From positions 69,085,724 to 69,149,723 of the forward strand of contig NC_090729.1 in assembly GCF_036898095.1 (NCBI RefSeq): DNA of 64,000 nucleotides. Reading direction: 5' to 3'. A model generated the notes under the pieces. It saw nothing but the letters and a program-made list of their open reading frames with translations, was not told the DNA's origin and ran no database searches. The position numbers and the translations under genes are program-made. How positions within the stretch are numbered: the first letter of the stretch is position 1; each line of letters begins with the position of its first letter. Positions 38,621-50,242 of the stretch are shown here, piece by piece. This DNA comes from Palaemon carinicauda (Eukaryota; Arthropoda; Malacostraca; Decapoda; Palaemonidae).

Positions 38621-40334
38621 CCTTCGCAAACTGCTCGACCATCGCGTCGGCATAACACAACGCGCCATCGCCAACCTGCGCATTAGCGCTCACCAGCTCA
38701 CCACCGATCGCTTGTTGATCCATATCGCCAGCGGTCTTCCTCGCCCACGCGGCAGCGCGTTTCCTCGCCACCGCGCTAACGCTTGCGTTCGCCGCCTCGG
38801 ACTCGCTCTCATCCACCTGCCCACCCTCACGACCGCTCGCCTGCGCGCCCACACTCCCACGTTCCTGCACGTCTACGCTCATGCTCTCCAATGTTCGCCC
38901 ACGCGCGAACCAACGGTTTTTCCATCGCGCGGACGGATGGTGTTCCGTCGCGCGAACCTACAGTGTTTCTTCGCACAAATGTCGGCTTATTTCTTGCAGT
39001 ATCCATTGCTCGTCTATGGGTTATCGCTCGCCGACCACCAGCTCTCGCCCTTCCTACCACGCTCGCCCTCCTTCTGCGCTCCTTCGCTCCCCTTCGTTTG
39101 CGTTACCGCGCATGAGCGCTTCCACGTTCACCCACGCGAAAATCTTTGAATTTCCGTCGCGCGAGCTCCAGGGCGATTGCGACCACGATTCCCAAAGGGG
39201 TTTTCGCAGCATGACCAGCCTGGCGAGTTCTTCTGGAGCGTATTTCCAGAACACGGCCTCACCCCGTAAACGCAGAGCATGGCACTTGCAAGAATAGGAG
39301 AAACTTAAGGGAGATCTGAGCAACACTCCTCTTCCTGAACCTGGGTTAGCCCTTCCTCGTCATTACCTGGAAGGATTTTTGGCGGGGGGGCTTTCCGTTC
39401 GAGATTTCTCCATCGGACGAGGGGTGACTGCTTACCTCTTCCTCTGGGAGCTTACCAGGTTCTTTTCCTCCTCGGTTACGGCCTGAGGTTTGGTTCAAGG
39501 AAGCTACAGGAAGATCAAGGGTACTTTCCTCCTCTCGAGCTCAGGCACCTTGGCCTTTCGTCGTTAAGTATCTAACTTGCGGACAAGCTCGATGTTGTAC
39601 CATCTGGACGCGCTGACTGAGGGCTTCCTTCGGGTGTCTCATCTGTGGAGGTCGACGACCTTAGACACCCTTCCATCCTTGAGAAGAGTTTGTTTGTGCC
39701 CAAGGACAGAGACTTAGACAGCTGCTGTGCGGAGGAAATCGACTTCCGGTTTCACTCCTCCAAGGCGCTTTCTTCCAGACTCTGCAGGGCTCCAGCGCCC
39801 TTTTCTTTCAACCACGTCGGCCTAAGTTTTCGGCTACGACAACTGGGACAAGGTGTCCAATTGCAGTTTCCTCCTGTCAGGAACAGATGGCACGGGAGAC
39901 TCCCCCGGGGTGGCATAGTCCTAAAAGGAGTTCACGAACTCTAGGATTGCAGGTTTTTCGCTGGGAGGATGCTTAAGGTTACTCATCCGAATGACAGCTT
40001 CCCGATGCCCATTCCCGCACAATCTCTGTGATTAGCCAAGGATATCGCGCCTGCCGTCTCTGTCAGCGAATTCAGTGTCTCTGAACCTCTTGCCATAGCG
40101 TCAGCAGAGTTGCCCGGTTGGGCAGAATGATCCATATCTTAGGCGAAGGTCTTCCATAGGATCATCGACGGCTTCACCCCCGGCCCCCTCAGTCGATCCT
40201 TTCTTGTAAGGAAGGATCTGAGAGGGGATGTCCGTAGTCGACCTCCCAGCCCTGATCAAGTTTGTCGAACAAACTTCGGCCAGCGTAGACCAGCAGAATC
40301 GATCAGACTGGTAACGAGGCGACAGGACTCCTTA

Positions 40335-40695
40335 AACCCTGGATCGGAAGGACGGCTACTTTCAGTTTCCATTCCATCCATCTTCCAGGGTGCTCGTTGA
40401 ATTCAGCCTAGACTGCAAGTATTCCTGCTTATGATGCAGTGTGGCTATCCCGCCGTGGCATAGCAGGTTTGTTTCCCCAGAGAACTCTCCCTGCCTTCCT
40501 CTTGGCCGCTCAGGTGCAGGCTTCCGCCTCCTCTGCTGTTTGGAGGGCTGGTCAACTCCGGTAGGCTCGGGTTCGACCTTCTTCAGCGCCGGGACAAGCT
40601 TCCGGATGCTTACCATGAGTGTGGGCTCATGGTATTTTGCTTGGAGCCTTCTCTTCCTCTGCCTCAACATCTGGAGTATCTGGCCATGATATTGA
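40335..40695 (+). pseudogene. DIRS-1 reverse transcriptase remnant, 5' part
   Basis: The frame near 40,344-40,440 reads KDGYFQFPFHPSSR, then FSLDCKYS, the DIRS motif A region (compare DAYFHVPIHSDSQ in DIRS-4 and DAYFHFPIHPSF in DIRS-2). Further on, GLVNSG, then DLLQRRDKLPD, then QHLEYLAMIL match the region after the LDDWL catalytic box and the YLGM thumb motif. The catalytic Asp pair itself is no longer legible. Confidence 0.65.
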
Positions 40696-40803
40696 GTCAA
40701 CGGCCTTACCACGTTGGAAACCCCGCTTCTCGTCCGTCCAGCGAGGTTAAGCAACGTCGGTACTTGGATGGGTGACCACCTGGGGACGCCAGATTCTGTT
40801 ACC
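40696..40803 (+). rRNA. 5S rRNA-like pseudogene inside the DIRS-1 RT
   Basis: The segment follows eukaryotic 5S rRNA nearly end to end: gtcaacggccttaccacgtt, then ttctcgtccgtcc, then the box A region aggttaagcaacgtcgg, box C region tacttggatgggtgacc and acctggggac. About nine bases with the intermediate element between boxes A and C are deleted, and scattered substitutions are present. It interrupts the DIRS RT between its YLGM-type motif and the downstream connection domain, so I read it as an insertion. Not expected to be a functional 5S gene. Confidence 0.85.
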
Positions 40804-42005
40804 ACATCCTCCGAGCCTTCCTTTCGGTTGACTGTGGCAAGACTGAGGAGAGTCGCAGTACCTGTTCTCAGTCAAGCAGAGCTTTCCGCCCTACCTTGGA
40901 ACGTTTCCTAGTTCTCCTCTCCTCATTGACCCGTCTATAGTCCGAACGGTCGCCTCAGGATAAGTTCCATGTGGGGCGATCCAAGTTCCGGTGGCTTCAG
41001 GCAATGTTTAACCGGACTCCCTGGCCCTAGGGGACCAGCGGAACTATTAGACCTGCAATGGGTGTTGACCTATGGAGCCTCTTGATGGTAGTGGATATTC
41101 TCGTCCTTTCCCCACATTCTTGATGCGGTTCTCGGACTCGTCAAAGGAAAGGGGGGGGGGCATGTTCCAGTCCAGGCCTATGGTCAAGACCTGAAGGATA
41201 CCTCTCCATCATTCAGGCAGGCTTAGGGGCCTTAGTCTGGCCCCCCTTCAGATCCTACAGCTCCTGCCGAGTCGCCCCGTTGCGCGACGACTTCATTCTA
41301 ACCATCAGGGGACGCATTTTCACACCTTCACATCTTGCAGTAGAGATACCGGGATGATTGAGATTCTCTCAATACCACCATCGGCTCTCTCATTCCAGGC
41401 AGGGGAATGTTTCTCTCAGACTATATGAGCAGAGCCTCGTAGAGAGAGTGTACCTGGGGGTCTTTGACCTTGGGTAACCAGCAAGTGCTGGTCTGGGGGA
41501 CCTGATCGCGACAGCTTGGAACCTCAAGCTTCCGCTATTCTTCCCCCCAGTCTCAGACCCCGAGACTCTGGCAAGATGCATTCCGGTGATGGTGGGACAA
41601 CTTCGACACCTGCGTCTTCCCTCCTTTTTGTCTGTGGACAATGGGTCTCAACAAGACCAGGTTGTCTGTCAACCTTTCAATGGGAGAGCTCCACTGGGAC
41701 TATGCGCAGAACGGTTTCTGGACCCTCTGCTTCCCATGACGGAACTCCCGGGAGAGCTTCTCCTACGGCGCAGACTACTCAAGCAACCACACTGCGACAC
41801 CTCTCCCGAACCGGGGCGTCGCTTCGGCTTCATGCCTGGAGACACGACGCTTCCTCATCAAGAAGAGACAACCCGCTACAGTCGCGGTACGGAGGTCGCG
41901 TCTTCGGCGATAGTCATCCACAGGGGTCTCCCAGGCAAAGTGAAGAGTCTAAGGTGGTTGGTGCCGTGGGAGATATACCTCTTCCCTTGAGGCCTCTTCT
42001 CCAGC
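40804..42005 (+). pseudogene. DIRS-1 RT end, RNase H and tyrosine recombinase remnants
   Basis: Near 40,870-40,920 LSQAELSALPW resembles the RT/RNase H connection. Near 41,500-41,560 ATAWNLKLPLFFPP, then SDPETLA resembles the block at the start of DIRS recombinase ORFs. The stretch to about 42,000 (LRLHAWRHDASSSRR) also resembles it. No catalytic R, H, R or Y of the recombinase can be placed. The reading frame changes several times. Confidence 0.5.
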
Positions 42006-43325
42006 AATAACGGTCTTATTGCCTTTCGGCGGGAGGAAACTCCTTTCCGCTCTCGGCAATGAAGCCTGTCGCTCAGCCTTTCCCTGACCTTCAGGCTTAA
42101 AGGAATAACTTTTTCCTGCCCGCTGAATCTATCCTCGCTCATGCGAAGCTACTATCGTCCCTGCCCTAGTCAGAGGAAGACCTCCAACTTGGAGCATGGC
42201 TCGGACTTTTAGTCCTTTAAGAGATCTTCTCAAGACCCTTTACGACAGGCCTCGGATTGTATTCCGCCTTGGGTCTTCTGCTAACTCTGGCCACGGCCAG
42301 TGTGTAAGCAATCTTCTTGGTCTCTTACTACTCCCCCCTTTCTAAGGAAGAGGGGAAGGCAACATTCAGGCTCGCTCCTGAGTTGTTGGCTAGACTCAGA
42401 ATCTGAGGGTCCCGGCCCTTTGGTCCGATTCATTCAAGATTTCGAGTCTCCATTCTGTATCTGATGTCCCAAGACCTTCTCTTTCTTGCCAGTAAAGGAA
42501 TCGAGAGGTTAGCGCTGGGAACAGCTGCAGTTTGTCCTCAGTTGCAGCCGATTTGGGAGCACAAGGAAGACATGGGGGGAGAGTCACCAGTATACCTCTT
42601 CAGCCCGGACTCAAGGACATTCATCTCGACCTGTCTCCAGACCCTCCCCCGTCACGTCGCCCTACAGCACGATGTTGGATACATCGCAACGTCCCTCGCC
42701 TTCGAGTAATACTACTCTGTGACGCAGGTGCTACAAGCTGGAGTCTGGAAGCATCTAATGACCTTCGCAGCCCGCTTCCTGCAGGGCGTGACCCACAGGA
42801 GTCTTGATACGTTTTCTATCGCTCTGTGGTGGCTACACAACAGCTGGTCTAACCTCAGGCTCCTTTTTGGACAGGTAGCAGAAGGTTGAGGGCATTATCA
42901 GGTTTTAGTCTGCATGAACGAAAGAAGTATGTCTGGCCCTTACTTCTTTCTTCATCATCCCCTCTACGGGGAAGCAGCATCCTGGTCTCTGCATAGCTGA
43001 CCTCGAACCTCTGCAGGTAAACCATGCTTCTTGTGTTCCGAGTATTGAGTCAATACTGTCGCGTCCCCCATACCCTGACGAGGTGGTATTGGGAACGTCC
43101 TAACCCAGAGTTCCTTCTGGAACTCCAGGTCAACTGCCTAGGACGGGTCACACTTCTTCCTTCACACACAAGCTTACGTAGGCCACATGGTTCCTTGCGG
43201 AGCAAGGAACTTGTGAGGTGCAGGGACTCCTTTTCTCGAGTGCGACTCACTTGGATTCTGAGTCCCCGGGTAAAGCCAAAGCCAGTATGGCTGGGGACTT
43301 TCCACCCTTCCTAAGGGATAAGTCA

Positions 43326-43436
43326 CCCTTTGTAAATAGCGTGGTTTGTATTTCGGTTACGGAACAAATGACAAATTCGAAGATAATTTGTATTTTTCCT
43401 AACCATACAAACCTTAGCTATTTACACATATTTGCC
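43326..43436 (+). repeat. DIRS-1 internal complementary region (ICR)
   Basis: 111 bp. 43,326-43,367 is the reverse complement of the element's left outer end, and 43,368-43,436 of its right outer end, joined with no spare bases. It serves as the template that completes the ends and circularises the DNA in the accepted DIRS model. Confidence 0.9.
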
Positions 43437-43470
43437 CGCCAGCCCTGTCCCCCAAGACAAGTCCTACCTC

Positions 43471-43681
43471 TAAGTGAAAGTGAGTATTCACCTGTGTGTG
43501 AGGGGGAGGAGGGGTAGCTAGCTACCACTCCCCTACCCCCCCCGCTAACTAGCGCGGGGGTAATACACCCTCGTTAAATTCTAATGGCTCGCCATTTCAG
43601 CTACGCTAAAAGTAATACCCTTTGTAAATAACTAAGGTTTGTATGGTTAGGAAAAATACAAATTATCTTCGAATTTGTCAT
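43471..43681 (+). repeat. DIRS-1 right inverted terminal repeat
   Basis: 43,471-43,634 mirrors the left repeat. The outer part, ending at aatttgtcat (43,681), is fixed by comparison with the ICR. Confidence 0.88.
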
Positions 43682-44016
43682 ACTTACCCTGTAGTTTTAT
43701 ATATATAGCTTACGTCCCTGACGTCATGGCAGAAAATTCAAAACTCTCGCCGATTGGATAGCCAGGTGTACCACCCCTGCGCCCTAGCGAGGTACCTAGG
43801 AACTATTCCAGGATTCCTCATATCTTCCCTGCCGTTGTTAGCGACGACATCGTTAGAAATTCTGCTCGACAATTACTGATTTTTGCCGATGTAATTTGGT
43901 GATGTACAACACTGGTTTTGACTCACGCTCGTTTGATTTTGCTCTTGGATATTCTTTGATTACGTTTGGATTTAAAATTTTTGATCCTGTTGATTTCTCT
44001 CATAAAATTTTTCAAA

Positions 44017-47000
44017 ATGGCCACTCCCCCCATAACTTTTAGGATGTGTTAGTGGGTGTAAGACCCGAATGGCAAAGGCCTCTCTTGATCCCATTCGCTC
44101 TGCACTAAATGCAGAGGTAAAGAATGTGAGTTGGGTGATCGGTGTGATGAGTGTGTTCTTTTGTCAGAGAATGAATGGCTTGAGTTTGATCACTATAGGT
44201 GTAAACTTCAAAGAGATAGATTGAGATGAAGTTCTTCTCGTTCTTCAAAAGACTTTTCCTCTTCCCCTGTCACTGAACCTAATCCTTCCCCTGTAGTGGT
44301 AGATTCTGATCCTGCTACTGTAACTGCGAATGAGCCTACACTTAAAGACATGTTGGTGGCGATTCAAGCGCTAGGCGCTAAGGTTGAATCGCTAGCGGCT
44401 GACAGGACGCAGCTTATGTCCGATGTAAAGCAGTTGAAGGGTAAAAGTGCCAGAAGTGCAGTGAAGTGTTTTAGTGCTGTGGAGGGTGCGTCTGCTCGAG
44501 TCTGTCATTCTCCTAGTCTTAGACCTCTTCCAAGCTCCCCAACCCCTGGGAGAAGGAATGTCGACGGCAAAAGGAGACGAGAGGCTTTAACATGAGCAGA
44601 CGTCCCCTCGAACGTACCTGTTGACGTTTCCCAGGACGTTCACCCTCACCATAGGAAAGGTGAGGTTAAGTTGTTTTCGTCGTCTTCGGATGACGCGGTT
44701 CCGAAAAGAGGCTGGCATCAAGCTTCAAGACCTCTCAAGAGGACCTTTGATAAGGCCACCCAGCGTCCTTCTAGTGCAGCAGCTGCTGGCTATAGCTATT
44801 GGAGCAGCCCAGAGCAATTTCCATCTTCAGTTGAGAGCTTTTCTGCTAAACGTCCTGCTAGGATGTTGGTCTCTACCAAGAATCTTTTGCTGGCTGATCA
44901 ATTGTCAGAACCGGGCATGACCTCAGTTCATGCTCCCAAGCACCCGTCGGACTGGTTATCACCATCTAGACGATCTGAACGCTCTATGAGTGGTGAGGAG
45001 AGCGATGTGGCGTTAGATGTAGCGGGCCCGCTGTCACAACGAGTGGATCCGAATTTGTCCATGCTACAAGAGATGCAACAAAGGCTCTCTTCTTTTATGC
45101 AGCATTACCAAGCCCCGGACAGTAAGAGAGCAGCAGTCCTGGATCCTGAATGTCAGGAAGCTCCTCGTCTGGACGCCAGGTGGCGTAAAACTGTCAGTCA
45201 AGAGGCTCTGGATGATGATCTTCTTTTCGTCTCTCCTTTGAAATGTCATGACACTGTTTCTAAGGAAAGTGGACTTGATCTTGTTTGCAAACGTCAAGCA
45301 ACCCATCATGGCGTCAAACGTCAAACAATCAAATGTGACATTGAGTATCAAGCTCAAGACAGCGAGCGGCCTTCTCAATGCACCTTGAAACGTCTACCAG
45401 GACGTGTTCCCGATCGACCTCCCAAACGTGACGATAAGTGTGCAGTGGTTCGTGATGTCAAGCGTCCTCATAGTCTTAGCGATCAACAAAGAGTGACGTC
45501 GAGCGTTCTTTAGATCGAGGCGCCGAATGTCCTTCTAAGCGCAAAGGTGAACGACTTTCAGGACGTGAACACGAACGTACAGCTAAGCGTGACATCGAGC
45601 GTCCTGCTGTTCAGGACGTCGAACGTCCTACTAAACAGGACGTCAACTGTCCGATAAGATGCGATAGCGAGAGTCCTCCAGGATGCTTCACCGAGCGGCA
45701 GGCAGTCAGGCAGGACGTCGAGCGTCAAGCGGTACGCGGCGGTGACCATCAGTCAGGACGCAACATCAAGCGTTTTTCGGAACGTTACACCAAGCAACCA
45801 ACTTCTTCTCGTGCTGCTGGTAGGTCAAGTAGTGAGACTGGATGATGAGGAGGAGGACCACGCACTTCACGATGACACTGGTTTTGTCAGAGGCCATGAT
45901 CAGGAACACGCTAGTTCGGATCGCTTTGATCGCAGGCGGTTGGCTGAGCGTCAAGAGGTAGATCTGCTTAGTGACAAGCATGAGGTTCCAGTTTCTGTTG
46001 CTGATCCTGAACCCAATGTTGTTGCCCCAGTTGGGGTTTGCCCAGAAGAGGACTCTGATGATCACCTTTCTCCTGTTGAGCCATTTGAGGAGGTATCAGA
46101 GGATGAAGACTCAAAATCATTTCGCCCTTCAGTAGATTTGAAAAAAACTTATGAAGGTTTTGAATGAGGAATTCCCAGAATTCTTTGTCCCCTTTGCCCC
46201 ACGCTCTCCACCTTCAGAGTTCACTCTTGGGAAGGCATCAAGGAAGTCTCGGTTTACCAAGATGGTCTTGTCACGATCGTCTAAGAGGGCTCTTAGACTG
46301 ATGGGAGACTGGATGAATTCTAAAAAAGACCAGGGAAAAGCGGCCTTTGCTTTTCCTCCAGCTAGACTAGCATCTATGTCTAGTATATGGTATGAGACAG
46401 GAGAAGTTCTTGGCTTGGGAGTACCTGCCTCTGCCCAGGGAGATTTCTTAAGTCTTGTAGACGCTCTTCGTCGGTCGCCCATGAGGAAGACCAAGATTTT
46501 CTGGTCTACCTCCGAGCTGGATCATCTGCTCAAAGGTGTATTTAGAGCCTTTGAAGTTTTTAACTTCCTTGACTGGACTCTAGGAGCCCTAAGCAAGAAA
46601 GTTTCCACTTTTAAAGAAGGTAATACTTCTACCTTAGTCCATTTAATGTCCTGTATGGACAAAGCATTGAGGGACGGTTCTAATGAGTTGGCTGCACTCT
46701 TTTCAGCAGGGATTCTTAAAAAGAGGGCTCAGATATGCTTCTTCCTGTCACTGGGAGTTACTCCTTTCCAGAAGTCAGAGTTATTATTTGCTCCTCTGTC
46801 TTCCTCGCTGTTCCCACAAGAGCTCATAAGGGAAATTTCGTCCGCCTTAACGCAAAAGGCTCACAGGATCTGGTCTCTAAGACAGCTAGAAAAAGTCCTT
46901 CCAACTGCTTTTCCAGCCGCAAGCCTAAGGAAGAGAATACTTTTCCTAAGTTCTCTCAGCCCTTTCGAGGGAGGTCTTCCAACAGGGGTAGCTCCAGGCC

Positions 47001-47058
47001 CGATGGAAGAAGAACTAAGAGGAGAGGCGTTAGGACTGCTTTTGCCTTCAGGCAGTAG
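44017..47058 (+). pseudogene. gag: DIRS-2 gag
   Basis: The ATG at 44,017 (MATPPITFRMC) meets an in-frame stop after 11 codons. The homologous reading (compare DIRS-4 gag) then jumps between frames: 44,296-44,595 (LKDMLVAIQALGAKVESLA), 44,671-45,513, 45,742-46,167 and from 46,151 onward (RSSKRALRLMGDW, FRAFEVFNFLDWTLGALS). It ends in an Arg/Ser/Gly-rich tail at 47,058. Between 45,290 and 45,770 a degenerate Asp/Arg-rich repeat, with ERP and KRP spacing, is apparent. At least four frame breaks. Confidence 0.8.
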
Positions 47059-48643
47059 GAGCCAGACTACTCAACTTCTGGCAAGCATGGGAGAGAAGAG
47101 GAGCAGACACTTGGTCGGTACATCTTCTAAAGGAGGGTTACAAAATCCCCTTTATGGGGAAACTTCCTTTGGTTTTAGCTCCAGTGGATCTCTCTCCCAG
47201 ATACAGAGAGAGGCAAAGAGACAAGCATTAACAACTCAAGTGTCTTTAATGTTGGAGAAGGGGGCTATAGAAAAGGTGCAGGACGTACATTCTCCAGGCT
47301 TTTACAACTGCCTGTTCCTGGTACCCAAGAACTCGGGGGGATGGCATCCAGTCCTGGACGTGAGTGCATTAAACAAGTAAGTCCAGAAGACCAAGTTCTC
47401 GATGGAGACTTCGAAGTCAGTCCTGGCAGCGGTAAGGAAAGATGACTGGATGGTCTCATTAGACCTTCAGGATGCCTATTTTCACTTCCCAATTCATCCG
47501 AGCTTCATGCACTATCTAAGGTTCGTATTCAAGGGAGAAGTTTTTCAATTTCGAGCCATATGTTTCGGCCTAAGCACCGCCCCACAAATATTTACGAATC
47601 TGATGCTCAATGTAGCAAAGATTCTCCATTCAGGAGGCATCAGAGCCTCTCTGTATCTCGACGATTGGCTTCTCAGAGCTCACTCATACGATCACTGCCT
47701 GAAGGATCTCCAAACAACTTTGAGTCTTACAAAAGAATTTGGTCTCCTTGTCAACAAGGAGAAGTCTCTCTTGATACCATCACAAGAGATTCTTTATTTG
47801 GGAATGATGATTCGTAGTCAGGTTTTTCGGGCTTTTCCGTCTCCATTAAGGACGGAACAAGCCAATTTGAAACTCCAATCTTTTCTAGAGAAAAGGAAGT
47901 GTTCGGCGAGGAAATGGATGAGTCTAATAGGAACCCTTTCCTCGTTAGAACAATTTGTCCTTTTAGGAAGGCTGAACCTTCGTCCTCTCCAATTTCACCT
48001 CAATTACCATTGGGACAAGGAGAAGGACCTAGAGACAATGAACATTCCAATTATAGAATCCATCAAAAGCTGCCTTCGGTGGTGGAATGAACCAGACAGA
48101 TTCCAAGAGGGTTACCACTTAGCTCCAAAGAACCCAGACCATGTGGTGTGTTTCGACGACTCGGACTCTGGGTGGGGAGCAACTCTGTGCAAGTTGGAAG
48201 TCTCGGGGTTGTGGTCAGAGACTCAGCGGAACTTCCATATCAACCAGAAAGAATTGTTGGCAGTCCTGTTAGCCCCCAGAAGTTTCGAGGAGTCAGTCCT
48301 AAACAAAGTGGTGCAAGTCAATGCCGACAACACCACAGCATTGGTTTACATTGCCAAGCAAGGAGGAACTCACTCGATGTCCCTTTATGAAACCGCAAAG
48401 AGTCTCCTTTTATGGGCAAAAGAAAAGAATGTGGTACTGATGACAAGGTTCATTCAAGGGGAAAGGAACGTAATGGCAGATAGCCTCAGCAGAAGAGGTC
48501 GGACTCTGTCCACAGAGTGGATGCTAAATCAACAAGTCTGCAAGAGCCTGTGGCAACTTTGGGGCCGACCATGCATAGACCTCTTCGCGACTTCTAAAAT
48601 AAAGAGGCTAGAAACGTATTGCTCCTCGGTACCAGATCTATAA
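47040..48643 (+). pseudogene. pol: DIRS-2 reverse transcriptase and RNase H
   Basis: The start of pol (AVGARLLNFWQAWERRGAD) reads in one frame, then LEKGAIEKVQDVHSPGFYN and PVLDVSALNK in another. A TAA follows, and 47,402-48,643 is open for 413 codons. RT motifs: DLQDAYFHFPIHPSF (A), CFGLSTAPQIF (B), LYLDDWLLRA (catalytic LDD). RNase H: FDDSDSGWGATL, NQKELLAVL, NADNTTALVYI and VMADSLSRRG, giving all four acidic positions. This is the best-preserved RT-RNase H of the window after DIRS-4. Confidence 0.9.
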
Positions 48644-49550
48644 GCAGTCCACATAGACGCCTTTCTGTTGGATTGGACCAATCTAGACACGTATGCTTTT
48701 CCTCCATTCAAGATCCTGTACAAGGTGGTACAAAAGTGTGTGTCCCACAAGGGGACCAGAATGACCTTAGTGGCCCCCTTTTGGCCCTCAAGGGAATGGT
48801 TCACAGAGGTACTGGAATGGATGGTAGACACACCAAGAAGTCTTCCATTAAGAGTAGATTTACTCAAACAACCCCACTTGGAAAGGTACCATCAAAGTCT
48901 CCAAAGTCTTCAGCTGACTGCCTTCAGACTATCGAAAGACTCACAAGAGCTAAAGGCTTTTCGATGGAGGCAGCTAAAGCTATCGCAAGAGCGAGGAGGA
49001 TGACAACCATCAAGGTTTATTAATCCAAGTGTGAAGTGTTTAGAGAGTGGTGTAGAGTCAACTCTGTTTCCTCTTCCAGTACCTCTGTAACTCAAATTGC
49101 TGACTTTCTGTTACACCTTCGGAAGAAGTGCAACTTTTCAACCTCAACTATTAAGGGATACAGGAGTATGTTAGCGACTGTATTCAGACACAGAAACCTG
49201 GACCTTTCAAATAATAAGGACTTGCAGGAACTACTTAAATCCTTTGATATGACAAAGCAACAACACCAAGATTCACTAGCTTGGAATCTGGATATTGTTT
49301 TAAAGTTCCTTATGAGTGACAGATTTGAGCCCTTACATTCGATTTCCTTGAAGGACCTTACAATGAAGACTCTGTTTTTGGTTAGTCTTGCAACAGCCAA
49401 AAGAGTGAGCGTAGTCCATGCGTTTAGAAAAAAACGTTGGTTTTCGAGACAGTAAGGCTGTCTGTTCCATGCAGTTAGGCTTTCTCGCCAAGAATGAGCA
49501 CCCTTCTCAACCCTGGCCTAAGTCTTTTGAAATTCCGAATCTTTCGGATA
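48644..49550 (+). pseudogene. DIRS-2 tyrosine recombinase, truncated
   Basis: Readings in three frames cover the core-binding part (CLQTIERLTRAKGFSMEAAK, VTQIADFLLHLRK, TIKGYRSMLATVFRHR) and the start of the catalytic domain with the first Arg (TAKRVSVVHAF). The copy ends at KSFEIPNLSDI, before the H-x-x-R and Tyr motifs, where another element begins at 49,551. A TAA near 49,021 and further shifts precede this. The enzyme would integrate DIRS circles. Confidence 0.85.
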
Positions 49551-49699
49551 TACAGTGGAACCTCTACACACGAACGTATCTACATCCGAATTTTCCAACA
49601 TCCGAAGTAAAATTCGAGCAATTTTTTTACTCTACACCCGAATTTTATTTCTACACACGAAGTAAACATTACGCAAGAAATTATAGAAAAACATGAGAG
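49551..49699 (+). mobile_element. Possible pogo/Tigger-type terminus
   Basis: Where YR homology stops the sequence reads ta then cagtggaacctctacaca, followed by spaced tccgaatttt and cgaagtaaa blocks. CAGTGGAACC after TA resembles the ends of pogo/Tigger DNA transposons, which duplicate TA. I could not find the opposite end or a transposase, so this may be a fragment or a non-autonomous copy. Confidence 0.4.
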
Positions 49700-50055
49700 C
49701 AGTGTGCATGTGAGTGATACTGTATGGCTAAACAATATGGCCGGAATAGGCCTATGATCTCGAGGATCATCAAGCTGAAGGCAGCCATTAAAACAAATAA
49801 CCATCGAAGGGGATCACCATTATTACAAGACATCTTAGCAATACCCTGGAAGAGATAGAACGCCTTTTGTTGAAAGGGATAAAGGACAAAGAGATTGTTG
49901 GCAACGATCATTTGTGAGAAGGGCCAGCGTGATGAACAGAAAGAAAGAAAAAAGTGAAGCAAAGAAAACCATGATAGCATTAACAAGCTCTTTTAAATAA
50001 GACTTCTCTCTTTTTCTGTTTCTTTCTAAACATAGCATTAACATGTTCTTTAAAT

Positions 50056-50128
<73 letters not shown>

Positions 50129-50184
50129 CTTCTTCGCCGTTATAGTGTTAGATACGTCTTATTATTTTTTTTTTCCAAGAGAGC
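49700..50184. other. Non-coding stretch with (CT)n
   Basis: No gene identified. A (CT)n tract covers about 50,060-50,125. Confidence 0.6.
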
Positions 50185-50242
50185 CTCACCTTATTTTTTT
50201 TTATTTATTTTTTTTTTTTTTGTTTGGGTTCTCATAGGTCCC

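Larger units (their letters stand above)
36019..43681 (+). mobile_element. DIRS-1: full-length DIRS-like retrotransposon, coding decayed
   Basis: A 7,663-bp element defined by structure: inverted terminal repeats plus an internal complementary region (ICR) next to the right repeat that is the reverse complement of the joined outer ends. That is the diagnostic DIRS layout, which inserts by a tyrosine recombinase from a circular intermediate and leaves no target duplication. The order of coding traces is gag-like low-complexity region, RT, RNase H-YR region. None is open over a useful length. Its RT carries a 5S rRNA-like insert, and its left part a 34-bp minisatellite. Confidence 0.88.
43682..49550 (+). 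mobile_element. DIRS-2: DIRS-like element, 3'-truncated
   Basis: It begins directly after the DIRS-1 right end with a terminal-repeat-like leader (tagttttatatatatagctt onward), then gag, RT-RNase H and YR in the standard DIRS order. It breaks off inside YR at 49,551, where a pogo-type terminus starts. No right inverted repeat or ICR is present in the window. Coding similarity to DIRS-4 and DIRS-3 is obvious, but it is the more distant of the three. Confidence 0.85.

Noticed and set aside
38275..38891. Reverse-strand Arg/Ser/Ala-rich frames in DIRS-1
   Set aside because: They cover the GC-rich minisatellite and its degenerate continuation; composition keeps the frames open.
40696..40803. Functional 5S rRNA gene
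   Set aside because: The intermediate promoter element and about nine bases are deleted, substitutions are scattered, and no T-run terminator follows at the 3' end.
46151..47380. An apparent fused gag-pol protein in DIRS-2
   Set aside because: Comparison with DIRS-4 shows that the middle of this frame is out of phase with both gag and pol; two separate indels happen to keep it open. The real gag end and pol start read in other frames.
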